A stretch of 64,000 nucleotides of DNA from Drosophila pseudoobscura (taxonomy: Eukaryota; Arthropoda; Insecta; Diptera; Drosophilidae), in contig NC_046681.1 in the NCBI RefSeq assembly GCF_009870125.1, positions 8,383,001-8,447,000 on the forward strand, read 5' to 3'. A program made the position numbers and the translations under genes. Each line of letters starts with the position of its first letter. Position 1 is the first letter of the stretch. A model generated the notes under the pieces. The model saw nothing but the letters and a program-made list of their open reading frames with translations, did not search any database and was not told where the DNA came from. This document shows positions 34,722 through 45,440 of this stretch, piece by piece.

Positions 34722-35345
34722 ATGTACAGGGATGACCGGGACCTATATGATTCCATTCAAGATTCCAAACGAAACCAATGTGATTTGGTGTTCGTTGTAG
34801 AACAAATTTCGGGACGCCACCCAGTGTGGTGGGGGTTGGCTGCCTCCCATAATCCTTTCGGGGCTTCATACGACATGCAATATCACTTGCAAGCCTCTGC
34901 CCTGGAGGATATCGGGGTAATGGAGTCATCAGTTCTGGAAGTGCTATTCCGAGCACATTGTCTCTTATCGTGACGGTGTCAGCGATGGTCAGAATAATGT
35001 GTTGAGGGGAATTTCTGCGGCCTGCAGCAAGGTATATTGTGAACTTTTGACCTTTGGCTGCTAGAAACCTCGTCATTTTCTATCCTCCTCCTTTCAGATG
35101 CACACTAATCGCAGGATGTATCACACGGCTTCTTTCCCAACTGGCCTTCTATCTCAGCACAATGGATATAACAATGCGGATCCGGCGATCAGCGTACCAA
35201 TGTCCACACCAATGAAACGCAGTTCTTTCTGGCTGGGACGGGCAACCTGTATATTGATCTCCTACAGCAATTGATGTACAATCTATGTCACATGTTTCCA
35301 CGTTGCTACCGCGCCGAATCGTATCCGGACTCGGTGCGTATCATA
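34722..35345 (+). pseudogene. Argonaute-2-like pseudogene (PIWI domain remains)
   Basis: PIWI-domain pieces typical of insect AGO2 occur in the right order but in different frames. At 34722-34973: a short lead-in, then GLAASHNPFGASYDMQYHLQ and ALED. At 34951-35065: HIVSYRDGVSDGQ (the second catalytic Asp region), then LRGISAACSKV and an in-frame TAG. At 35098-35200: FPTGLLSQHNGYNNADPA. At 35205-35345: NETQFFLAGTGNLYIDLLQQ, LMYNLCHMFPRC, AESYP. The ADVTHP segment with the first catalytic Asp is missing; the text jumps from DLVFVVEQ to SGRHP. The PAZ and N-terminal domains were not found. It is a dead copy: at least three frame changes, internal deletions, no introns visible. Known biology: AGO2 is the slicer of the siRNA pathway, and Ago2 has been duplicated repeatedly in some Drosophila lineages. 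Confidence 0.85.
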
Positions 35346-35489
35346 TTCGTACTGGGATTCGTATATTTCTTTATTGCTTTCATTACAGCGCCAAAAATCC
35401 ACCAAGCTGATGCCCAGAGTCACCCAGCAATAAAAGAAATGTTGCCTCTGGTTTTGAAGCCACAAAATCCATCAACATTTTTTGCCTGA

Positions 35490-36734
35490 CTTCCACAAAT
35501 GAGGTGCTGTCCTACTTATCATATCTAAGGCCTAATGAGCAGAATTGAAATTACCCACATAAACGGATATAAATATGTTACATTTAAATTCGACATGCCA
35601 AGGATCTCTGGGATGTGTGTGCTAGATGTAGATGCTTGTAGGAAATTCCCTGGACTTGTTAGCCTCTGCATCGATAGATGTCGGGTTCTGCATTCAGGCC
35701 ATTAACAATTCATTGTAGATTTTAGCTTTGTTTTCTGTTCCTGACTTTTAACACAGGATATGAGTATTATATTACGTAAATTTAGAAAATGCACTTTATG
35801 TTTTAGAGATAAACATTTTCATTTCGAAATTCCTTCAAAGGCAAATATTATTTTAAGCAATTTTCTTCGCACATCTAAATGCAATTTCTGCATGTTGTTT
35901 GCCTTGTAATTTCGTGAAATGCCTTTCGAGTTGCCATGCCGGAGCACACGTGCCCCATCCAAGAGGCATGGCTGCGTTGACATGTCGCCCCTTGCAGAGG
36001 CAGGGAAGGAAGGACCCTCCAGACAGCATAGGACGAGGGCGTTCCCATGGAGACGGGCCTCAATGTCGCTTTCAAGTGGGAGCAGGGTTTTCTTTCCTTT
36101 TTGAATGTATTTCTTTGCCCTTTTTCCTTTATTCCTTTTACTTTTTATAGTCATATCAAAAACCCGAAAAATTAGAGTGGGTCTAGAGTGCTTTCCTGAC
36201 TTAACAATGCTCATGTCCTCACAGTCAAGAGTGTACAACAATATCGGTTTCAAAGCAATATAAATTATATAAATTGGAAATAAAATAGAGTTAGAAGTAT
36301 GCAAAGCGAAAAGGAAAAACAATTAAATGATTTTGTGTTGCTTTGATGGGATTTTGAAATAATTTGTATTGTACTTTTAGTTTTTGTTATTTTTTTGGCA
36401 GGGTTTTCAATGTTTGTCTTCGGCTTTAGTAGATGTTTATACGTTTAGATATTTGAAGCTTGGAGAGGCATATAATCTTAAGTAGTAGATTAGAAGATTA
36501 GTTTAGAAGACTTTCAGTATCGATATAAACTGCAGTGAAGAAGAAGTGCCGCACATCTGTACTTAGTTTGGTCTTAGTTTGAATTACTTTATCTACACAT
36601 CACCATCTACACCACCAATAAAAAATGCATGGTGAACCAGCAGCTTCCAAGGGATCAGATAGATCTTTCTTCTGAAAGAAATATGTTGGCCTAACGGAAA
36701 ACGCCTGCCGAAAAAGTCGACAAGCCCAACATTT
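35490..36734. other. No gene seen
   Basis: A 167-codon minus-strand frame (35819-36322) lacks codon bias and homology to anything I know, and overlaps other frames of similar quality. I treat the stretch as non-coding. Confidence 0.4.
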
Positions 36735-38512
36735 ATTTACACACTTTTCGAAAGTGCATCAAAATTTTAAAAGTAAACTTTTATTCGTATTTTTCTCAGG
36801 GACTTGGCTTAAAGTTTAGCTAAACTTTTCTGAGCTGCTGGACAGTTTTTTTTTTTTTGGTTTTGGTTATATGCTGAGGAGACAGAGTTAGAAGATGCTC
36901 GGTGGACTTAGCTAAACAACCACACTAACTGCAAGAGAATGAATGCCGGAAAACAAGTGGGAAACGCATTAGGATTTTTGTGTGAAAGACACTGAGAAAA
37001 ACCACAATAACAAAAGCAACTTTCAACTAAATCTTGGCACTGTCCCAAAGCCGTAAACAAAAGAAATTGGGGAGACATCACAGGTTTAAAGACAATCGAC
37101 ACACAATCCGGACCATGAAATAGATTTCTGGGGTACTTTTTTACTCAACATATTATATAAATTAAATTATGACACCTTGAGGGAATAGACGGGCAGTTTT
37201 AAGCACACAAAATTTATATAAAATAAAATTATCAGTCGGTGAAAAATCCTTCTCATATATGAAAAACATTTCTCCCCAACAATGTACAAAGCTAAAACAT
37301 CTTCAAGTGCTTGATTGGGGTGAACGTACATTCTACAGGTTTTGATTTTTCAGTAAAGAGGAATAGCATTCCAATAGCCAATAGAAGGGCTTTCCTCAAA
37401 ATGTAATTGTAATAAGTGCAAAATATCTTTAAAATCTTACTGAACGCTTTGTGCATTCTTTCTAAATAGGGTTTTTCGCCATCCCCCAAAAGGTAAGCAG
37501 AGTTTACTCGGTTACCCAGTAAACCTCATTTGCCTCCGCCATTATGCATGACGTCAGGCACTCACAGATAAAGTTTTCCGGCCTCAGAGCCTGGGAAGAT
37601 GATGCTGCGGAATTACCAGGCATAAAAACACACCACAGAAATGCTCTCCTCCGGAAGTTTTCATTCCTTTTTTTTAGCATCCGGTGCTGTCGATGCGTTT
37701 TGCCGCAACCCCCAAAGACAACTTCTTTATATGCTTCAGATGTGGGATTTATACCCTAACAAAGAGTTTTATGAGCTCGAGAAGATATTTTTAATGGATA
37801 GGAGTGTAGTTTTTCTTGATCAACATCAAAGTTCGAGTAGATATATGTACGTATGACACTCTGTCTGTTTCTTAGCGTTATTAACCATGATCGAAATCTT
37901 TAAAGCCCTCCGATAAATAATCAGCATATTTTAGTACTTGAATCTTTCGAAACATAACTCTGACAGGGTATCTATTGATTCGACCAGCCCAATATTTAGT
38001 TTATGCTTCTGGTTGTTGCTTTTGCCAGTAGCAAAAGACTTCAAAAGTTGCCTTAATCTGCGTGGGGCTTATAATGAGTTCGTGGGTCTCTACGAGTATG
38101 TGTGCTGGGGCCTTTCATTTCTGCACTTTCTTGTTGCTTTTTTATGTCTTTGCCCGCTTTCAAGCAACATGTTTCTCCTAGTTACCACAGCTTCATCCTT
38201 CGCCCAATCTGTCTTTAGTTTGGGTTTATTTCAGGTCTTTTTTTCATGTGCCCTGCTGACAGCTCCAAGAAGTATTTAAAAAAAAAAACAAAATGAGCGA
38301 AACAATTGTTTTTGCATTTGCAACTTTTGTTGAATGTTGCCTGTTTTTTTGGAACAGGACTTTTCCAGTTGATATTTACTCTGCAAATTAATTCCGCTTT
38401 ATCTTGGGGGTTGAGGATTCACGGATTAATTGAAGTTCATGTTGGAGTTTTTCAGGACTTTTTGGTGGATAACTTCTTTTAAAATTTCATCCGCCTGTTG
38501 CATTTCGCAACA
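36735..38512 (-). repeat. Outer inverted repeat, right arm
   Basis: Reverse complement of 565-2245 (anchors listed there). The pair encloses the palindrome, both tandem units, the VAP-family gene and the Ago2-like relic. No gene seen in the arm. Confidence 0.8.
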
Positions 38513-38886
38513 TTCTGTTTGCTTGTGAGTTTTTTGTATTTTTATTTAAATTATTTTATTAATTTATTTGTAAGAAAAAAACAAGAAAGTAAAACTTTTT
38601 AAAAGGGACCGCGGCTGGAAATACACTTTACTGAGGGAAGAGCTGAATCTATGCATAAAATAGTTTTCAAATCTTCTAAAATTACAAAAAATTCTTCTTT
38701 TGAGAATATAAAGTACATAAGAAATAAGCTTTGAAGAGACTGCAAAGAACTTAAGAGTGAAATATTTCCAAATTCCAAGATAGAGGATTCAAAATCTTAT
38801 AAATAAACATAGTTTAAATTAATTGAAATAATCAGGAGCTAAACAACTATTTCAACACTATTTGTTTAACTGTTAAGCTTGTAGCA

Positions 38887-39287
38887 TTAGGATACTCGCA
38901 TGCCTTTAATGCTCACAAGTACTCCTTTCCATCCATTACAGACGTTCTGCTCAAAATGACCCACTTGTAAGGGTATCAGAACTGTTTGCGGCACCGAGTG
39001 CCAGTGAAAAATGTGGAAAAATGCCATAAAATACGCAGAGCAGAAAAAGGGGTAAAAAGAATATTGAAAAATCCAAGCACACACCAACGGCAGAGGAGGA
39101 GAAAAGGACAAGTTTTTGACTTTTGCGAATATTACTTACCCTCTTCGCCGAGTTTTGCTGTAGTTTGCTGCATATGCCGGCCAAAGTACTCGTCCTCCCC
39201 TTGGATGGCGCCTGGGCCGCTTTCATCGCCTGCAAGTGCCGACAATGGCCGCCATCCGATCGAAGGCCGCCATATTGATGTGGCCAT
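38887..39287 (-). CDS. Candidate small two-exon gene
   Basis: Exon 1 (39287-39140) opens MATSIWRPSIG, continues AGDESGPGAIQGEDEYFGRH, MQQTTAKLGEE, and ends at a strong GTAAGT donor. A possible exon 2 (38981-38887) follows an AAACAG acceptor in matching phase: LIPLQVGHFEQN, NGWKGVLVSIKGMRVS, stop. The result would be about 80 residues. The first exon looks coding, but the intron's pyrimidine tract is weak and other downstream exons are possible. The family is unknown. Confidence 0.25.
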
Positions 39288-39795
39288 TTTGTAAGCTGCA
39301 CACACAAAATAAAGAGGAGGAAGAAGGACCGAATGAGTGAGTGGAAAGAAGGGTTTGAGTGAGGAGAGTATGTTTTGCTCGATGATAAAAAGTCATGGCA
39401 AAATGGTGCAGGACTTAATTGGTAAAGGGGTCATTGGTGGAGGAGGTTTTAAAAGGGAAAGAGTATGGAGAGAGCTATGAAAGTCATGCACCGAGGCCCC
39501 CGTTTAATTAGCGTATTGAAAGGGGATTCACGCTTCACTTCACTGCGAAACTCAATGCGATATTGGGACTAAAGATTACGGCGAGACTGAGAGGAATACT
39601 TAATAATTACATTTTCAAATACTCTTTATGAAAACAATCGATTAAATTGTACAGCTCGAGTTTTTGCGTTGGCAAGAATATCTAGCAAGAAGATCTACTC
39701 TCCATACGATTTTTCGTTAATATTATATTTAATACGCTTTTATGATTACGTGCCCTTGATTTTTTCTCATGATCCGGATAAGTAATGATGTAACA

Positions 39796-40172
39796 TCAAT
39801 CGAATTTGTTGGGTTCCTGCAAACAGTTCTCCCTTTCGCCCAATGCCAATTTAACAATATCCGCAAACACAGGAATAACAACCCAATCATTGGGTTTGCC
39901 CAGTGCCGCTCCCGTTAATGGTGTGGTAGGGGATGATGTTGGTGGCTGCTCCGCATTGCTGTTGCCAGCCGCAGGCACGGTCGCCGTTTCCGGTGCCGAC
40001 AATGCATTCATACCGGAAGTGCCTGGTATGCCAACTGCTCGCCCACTCGCACTCGCACTTGTCGACGGTCTCTCGTCTAAGTCCATTGATGTGGTAGCTC
40101 CTCCTCCAGATGCTGTTGAGGCTCCTTCTCCCTGGCCTGCTTATCAGTCTTGAGACTTTGCGGTTGGCTCAT
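39796..40172 (-). pseudogene. Frameshifted Ser/Ala/Pro-rich coding fragment
   Basis: ATG at 40172 opens MSQPQSLKTDKQAREKEPQQ, HLEEELPHQW, then stops at 40077. The overlapping frame continues in low-complexity style: SMDLDERPSTSASASGRAVG, SAPETATVPAAGNSNAEQPP, TSSPTTPL, to a stop at 39796. Codon use and composition look like a real Drosophila protein N-terminus broken by one frameshift. A 66-nt GT-AG segment (GTTGTTATTC to TTTGCAG) near its end could be an intron. I recognise no domain. Confidence 0.35.
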
Positions 40173-40329
40173 TTAAGACGATTGCCTGTTTGTGCCACAA
40201 ATGACCATGTCCCTCGGCATGTGGCTTCATGCAATCCAATTGTTGGCACGTCACTTGCAATTTGCTCCAATGTAATCAAATCTAGATCCATAAATGAACA
40301 TCATTTGAAGCTATAATCTTGATAGGAGC

Positions 40330-42500
40330 TGACTCTGCCCTCGCCTGACTTTTCCCACCATGTTATTTGCCTTATACTTTTATATCCTTCTTGTTTTCTA
40401 TTGTATGTTTCTGTGTTGTAAAAGTTTATGGTTTTGTTTTTTCTGTTTGTGTGATTTTTATGTCTGTAAAAGCTTTAGATCGAATTTTATGAGCCACATT
40501 TGGCCTCTCGTTGATAACATATTAATTAGGATTTCAAAAGGCATCATGGGATTTCTTTTTTGGGGATTCGGGGATGTTTTAGCCATTAAATGGTGTGTGA
40601 GCCAAGGGAGAGGGAAATCGTAAAGGATTTCAGATATTTATTTGGAATTCATTGAAAGAAATACATTCTATTGTACACCAAAGGGAGGACATACTCTTGA
40701 AGATGAAATTTTTTTTATGTTCTGATGATAATTTAAAATTTTAAAAATTCTTTGCATCGGTGAAATACATTTGTATTTGCGGAAATAAAATTCCGGCGAC
40801 GACGATGACGAACAAAAAATTATTTTATACATATGTACATCTACCTCTCGAACACAATGCATCCAGACACGCCCATGACCCAAACTATCCACCGCTACCA
40901 TTTTGCATATTTCTGTAAATTTGTGCGATTCCCTTACATTTTTTATGAGGTTTTATGCATTTTTTTCACCTGTTGCGCGTTTCACACTTTTCAGCGACCA
41001 GCATTGTCCGGGGCGATGTACAGGGCGTTGCACAATTAATGACCAACGGAATGCAACAACAATGAGGATTATAAATAAAATAAAGGGCTCCAAATGACTA
41101 TGGAAGGTGTGATGAAAAGGTTTGAAGCCAACAATGGAATTTTGCTTGGATCGGCATTCTGTCATCTTCCAGCTAGCTCCAATATAATTTTCCTCAACAA
41201 AATTTACTAAAATTCAGAACTTTTCTATCAGCTCCAATATCATAACAAAAAGATGTTCCGCACCAAATATGCAACTTGGTAATGAATAAAATATACGCCA
41301 AAGTCATTTAAATCAGCAAAAAGAACCCTTTAGTAATTTTTAGTGTTTTTTTGTTCGTCAAAATTTATAAATGGCAAAAAGAAGGCAAAAACCTAGTGGT
41401 AAAATATGCCGGGAACAACTGGAAAAGGCGGGAGGAAAAAAGTGTAGGGAAAAAACGTGGAATCTATTAACTAATTAAAAAGTTTTTTAATGAAAACTAT
41501 CTTCATTTGCCACTGAATGCACGGCAACAAGCTGCGGTCTATTAAAAGAGGGCTTCAAAGATGGCAACCGGACGAAAGGTGCGGGCGATGTGCCAAATAA
41601 GTGATAAAATTGGGCCATCTGCAGCGAAACTGTGGTTACTTGGGCGTGGTCCTGCCCCCATTCGTTCACCATTCTATTTTTTCGAGATGTTAACCTTTGT
41701 GCAAACAAGAGTAAGGAGAAGGACAAAAAACTTTCGTTGTTATGACAACGTGGCACAGAAAATGTGGCAGAGATGGAGGCCACAAATTTGCAATATATTT
41801 AATAAAGACGTCCCAAGTAAAAGTTTACTTTGAGAAACTAAAGCAATGGGTGTAAAAATCCAAGAAAAGTATGGCCATAAAAGTGTACATAAATCAATTG
41901 GATGGCGAACAAATACCATTAAGAGGAGTACGCCTTTCAATATTTAATTAGAAATCGACGGAACAAAATCCGAACATGGTACTAAATCTTTTAAGCTCCT
42001 TTACGCCAAAATGCATCCTAGGTATTGGGTTCAACCTCGAGGCGAAAAGATTTCCATCAAATTCACACACACATAGGAAGAAATCAAGGGAGCAAAGAGG
42101 AAAAGCAAAGTTTCTCAAGGCAAAGGTTTCTTTTGGCCTGCAATGTGGATGAGGCAGAATATTAATGGTTATGTCCTTGCTGAGGAAGGCATGATTTTGG
42201 ATGGATGTTTGTAGTCTATAGAAGAAAATTCGAGGAGGTAGGCAAAAGTGTATACGAATTCTGGAATACCTCGCAGAGATCCAAGAGTGGCAGCAACGCC
42301 ACTCCGCACCACGATGCGGAATGGTAATGTTCCCGCCAGGGTTAGTTACACATAGACAATGGATGGTAAGAGTGAGAGAAAGCGAGCGACGACACGCGGA
42401 CATGGCTGAACCCACGTGACTTGGCTAAAGTTTTAACGAGTCGCTTACACGGCCAACTGGCAAACTGTCAATGGGACAGTTACGGTCGGCATAAGTTATA
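40330..42500. other. No gene seen
   Basis: AT-rich intergenic or intronic sequence. Open frames are short and unsupported. Confidence 0.5.
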
Positions 42501-42513
42501 AGCCATCTTTCCT

Positions 42514-42565
42514 GGCTGCCTGCCTGGCTGGATGCCTGCCTGGCTGGATGCCTGCCTGCCTCCTT
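42514..42565 (+). repeat. Short minisatellite
   Basis: About three imperfect copies of a GCCTGCCTGGCTGGAT unit. Confidence 0.8.
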
Positions 42566-43859
42566 ATTTCCCATGCAAAGTCATATCAGTCCGAGGACGT
42601 GGAACTGAACCTGGACACGTAGGGCTCTTCATATTCCACAAGCATGGAAATTTTAATTCAATCTACATTCATGCGCTACGTTTAACTTCAGTCCACAGCT
42701 ACAGTCTGACCCGCTGTAGAGGCTACAGGGAACACTCGGAGCTAACAGAACAGGAAATAAAAGCCCACTCTCCTCTGCAGAGTATTTCTAATACATATAG
42801 AGTGGGAAACGTTATATAATTGATTTATAATAGTAAAACTATTATGAAGTAAGATTAGGTTGAAGCTTTAACTGAAGAACTGCTCTGTAAAGGTAGCATC
42901 TATTTGCCGTAACCAACATACCCCCTATAAGTACAGGGTAGACAAAAATTCAGTTAAAAAAGTAAATATTAAAATGAGGTAGAAACTATAGAGGAGTGAA
43001 GAGGAGTGGAGTGGAGCGAAGCCCTATAAGGGGAGCATTGTTAATGAAGCTGCTTGTCGTCATTTTAATTGCATTTCCTTGTACGTGGGTATAAGTATAA
43101 CTGTATATATGAGTGGTTGTGCGTTTGACTAAGTGTGTATGTGTGTTCTGCGTGTAATTTATGCACCAGTGCAGATTGTTCTTATGGTAAATGTTGATTT
43201 GTGCAGAGTAAAACATTTACAATTAACAGAACATTTAAGTTTAAGAATACGCGTACAATTTCATGAAGAATATAGAATAGAATAGTATGCAATTTTCTAG
43301 GAGAGTGCGACTATCATAAATGTGGCATTACCTCGAATCGGACAACATCCTCATTCAATTCTAGCTTACGTTGGTTAAACTCTTAGAAACAATATATCAA
43401 TTACGATTCAGCTATCAATCACCACAGAAACCTGGCATTTTTGCCAGTACTTACCTTTTTATCCAACATAATTATGCTGCTGCACTCTAAATCAGTCCAA
43501 CGTTTTGGTAAGACACTTAGTTTTGGGGATAGAACGGCTTTTTCGATTGCTCATTGGAACATCTGCAATATCGAGGGACAACTGTTCGCGATCTCTCTCT
43601 TACTTTCGTTTCGCACTTGTCGTGAGAGATGGGGAAGAGCACGGAGAGAAACAGATGAACCACGACCGCTGGTAACACATTTTGTCAAATTAATTTTTGC
43701 ACTACTGTTTTTTATACCTGTGTTTATATGTGTCTCTCTCTCTCCCATCTCTCTCACCCAACACGAGCACATGATGAAATTATTGTCCATTATTTAATTT
43801 CTAAGTCACTTCTATGCCGATACACGAGGCGCGAGGAGAAAGTGAAAACTGCAAACTAA

Positions 43860-44190
43860 ATTCAAGGGCAGGCGGCCGAAATGCTTATGACCTAGGGCAA
43901 GCGAGAGAGAGAGAGGCAGATCAAGAGAGCTTTAGAGCTATAGAGAGGCGAAAGAAATACGCGAGCGAAAGAAGCCCTAATGCAAGCGAGAGCGCAACAA
44001 ATAGAGAGAGCGTTAGAGAAGGCAACATAATGAAAAAAGCTCTAATGCAAGCGAGAGCGCAACAAATCGAGAGTGATAGAGCCATAGAGAGGCGAAAGAA
44101 AGACGCGAGATAAAAAAGCCCTAGTGCAAGTGAGAGCGTGACAGATCGAGAGAGGCGAAAAAAAGAAAGAAAGAAAGAGTTGAGAGAACG
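43860..44190 (+). repeat. GAGA-rich minisatellite
   Basis: Purine-rich DNA with many GAGAG/GCGAGAG motifs. A unit with CTAATGCAAGCGAGAGCGCA recurs at about 43976, 44041 and 44120 (last copy CTAGTGCAAGTGAGAGCGTG), spacing about 65-79 nt. GAGAG is the site for GAGA factor (Trl), so clustered binding is plausible. It lies about 0.5 kb beyond the 3' end of the cuticle gene. Confidence 0.75.
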
Positions 44191-44526
44191 GTTGCGTAGG
44201 CGGCTGCTGTGCGGGAGCATATGTATATATGTATGTACATATATGTGTGCACATAGTGGGCAGTGCAAACAACAAGCAATAAATGGATTTACTTTACTGC
44301 TGCACCGCTGGCTATCACCTATGGATTATTGGCTAGTATTGGGCTGTGTACACACCCGAACCAAGATGCATGCTGGTCAGCTGGGACTCGAATGAATCTG
44401 GGAGCTGAATGCCCGGCCATATGCTTGTGTAGATAATGATGCTGGAGCTTCGTCTGGTTCATCAGAGTAGTATAGTATGGTATAGTTTAATATGGTATAA
44501 ACAACAATATTTAATTGTACTTTTCT

Positions 44527-44532
44527 TTTATT
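44527..44532 (-). terminator. Poly(A) signal candidate, cuticle gene
   Basis: AATAAA on the minus strand about 190 nt past the stop codon of the cuticle protein gene. Confidence 0.35.
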
Positions 44533-44719
44533 ATACTATTATTATCTCTGGCAATAAATGTGAACGTCAGCCGAGCCGACAACGGACACGCAATCGAGCG
44601 GCCCAGGAGCATGTTTATGTTGATGTGGATGGGGTCTACACTATATACAATGCGTGTGTTCTTTCTGGCAATGGACAAGATGAATGGAAGGACGAGGCAC
44701 GAGCTGTGGCGCCCCTAAT

Positions 44720-45334
44720 TCAAATCTTCCTCTCGTAGGGAAGACCAGAGGCTGGTGCCGGCGCTGAGACCGGAGCGAGCAGAGGGCCCACTGGCAGCTG
44801 CTGTGACTGTTCCTGCTGCAGATACTGTTTACCCTGCTCGGCCCCATGAGCATGACCATGGCCGTGATCGTGGTGCTCGTACTCGTCGTTCTCCTCTGGG
44901 TGGTTGCGGATCCACTCCAGCGACTTGAGAATGGCCTCCGGGATGGGTGGTGGCGTGGGCAGGTGCTCGCCCTGAGGCTGGAAGCCATTCTCGTCGGCCG
45001 TGTAGGTCAGCTGGATGAGCTGGCCCTCGGGGCTGTAGTACTGCGACGAGCCGGAGGCGTAGTAGCCGCCCACTCCCTGCTCCTGTTGGGCAATGCCGTT
45101 GGTCGTCTCGAACTGGTAGTTGTAGCTGCCGTCCTCCTGCTTCAGCTCGTTGACGAAGCTGCGGATCTCGGCGTGGGCATCGGCTGAGTCCGAGGGAAGC
45201 GCCAGCACTCGCACTCCGGCCATCAGGACCGAAGCGGCAGCTACAAGAACAACAACGTGCTGCAAGAGGAGAATGATAAGGGGTAAGGTGTACGCCGGGC
45301 ATAGGATGGCCTCTTGACTTACGATCTTCGACAT
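44720..45334 (-). CDS. RR-1 cuticle protein (CPR family), two exons
   Basis: Exon 1 is only ATG plus three codons (45334-45323, MSKI), followed by GTAAGT. Exon 2 starts at 45259 after TTGCAG and runs to the stop at 44720. Removing the 63-nt intron (45322-45260) gives 183 residues with a clean signal peptide ([20 protein letters not shown]). The mature part has [40 protein letters not shown], and the Rebers-Riddiford RR-1 core [20 protein letters not shown], then a His/Gly/Gln-rich tail. CPR proteins bind chitin in the procuticle outside the epidermal cell; RR-1 types are usual in soft cuticle. The tiny first exon is characteristic of the family. The exact orthologue is not assigned. The intron is in frame and stop-free, so the unspliced frame reads through. 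Confidence 0.93.
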   Translation of the reverse strand: MSKIVSQEAILCPAYTLPLIILLLQHVVVLVAAASVLMAGVRVLALPSDSADAHAEIRSFVNELKQEDGSYNYQFETTNGIAQQEQGVGGYYASGSSQYYSPEGQLIQLTYTADENGFQPQGEHLPTPPPIPEAILKSLEWIRNHPEENDEYEHHDHGHGHAHGAEQGKQYLQQEQSQQLPVGPLLAPVSAPAPASGLPYERKI

Positions 45335-45432
45335 TTTCGCCAGGCTTAGGTTGAGATGTGGTTTATGGGGTATTGCTGTTTTAGCCCAAAGAGCTAAGCT
45401 GTGTTTGATGCCTCGGTGCCCTCGACCTGCCG

Positions 45433-45440
45433 CTTATATA
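45433..45440 (-). promoter_or_regulatory. TATA box of the cuticle gene
   Basis: TATATAAG on the minus strand, about 100 nt upstream of the ATG. An ATCAAAC initiator-like sequence follows about 33 nt further on (near 45407). TATA promoters are usual for cuticle genes. Confidence 0.7.

Noticed and set aside
34597-35076. 159-codon minus-strand frame antisense to the Ago2-like relic
   Set aside because: The plus strand carries recognisable PIWI-domain blocks in order, so the minus frame is a shadow.
35819-36322. 167-codon minus-strand frame
   Set aside because: Long, but without domain, codon bias or splice partners; competing frames on the other strand are of equal quality.
44829-45302. Frames overlapping the cuticle gene on both strands
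   Set aside because: GC-rich coding DNA of the RR-1 gene produces open shadow frames; only the RR-1 frame has a domain, a signal peptide and splice sites.
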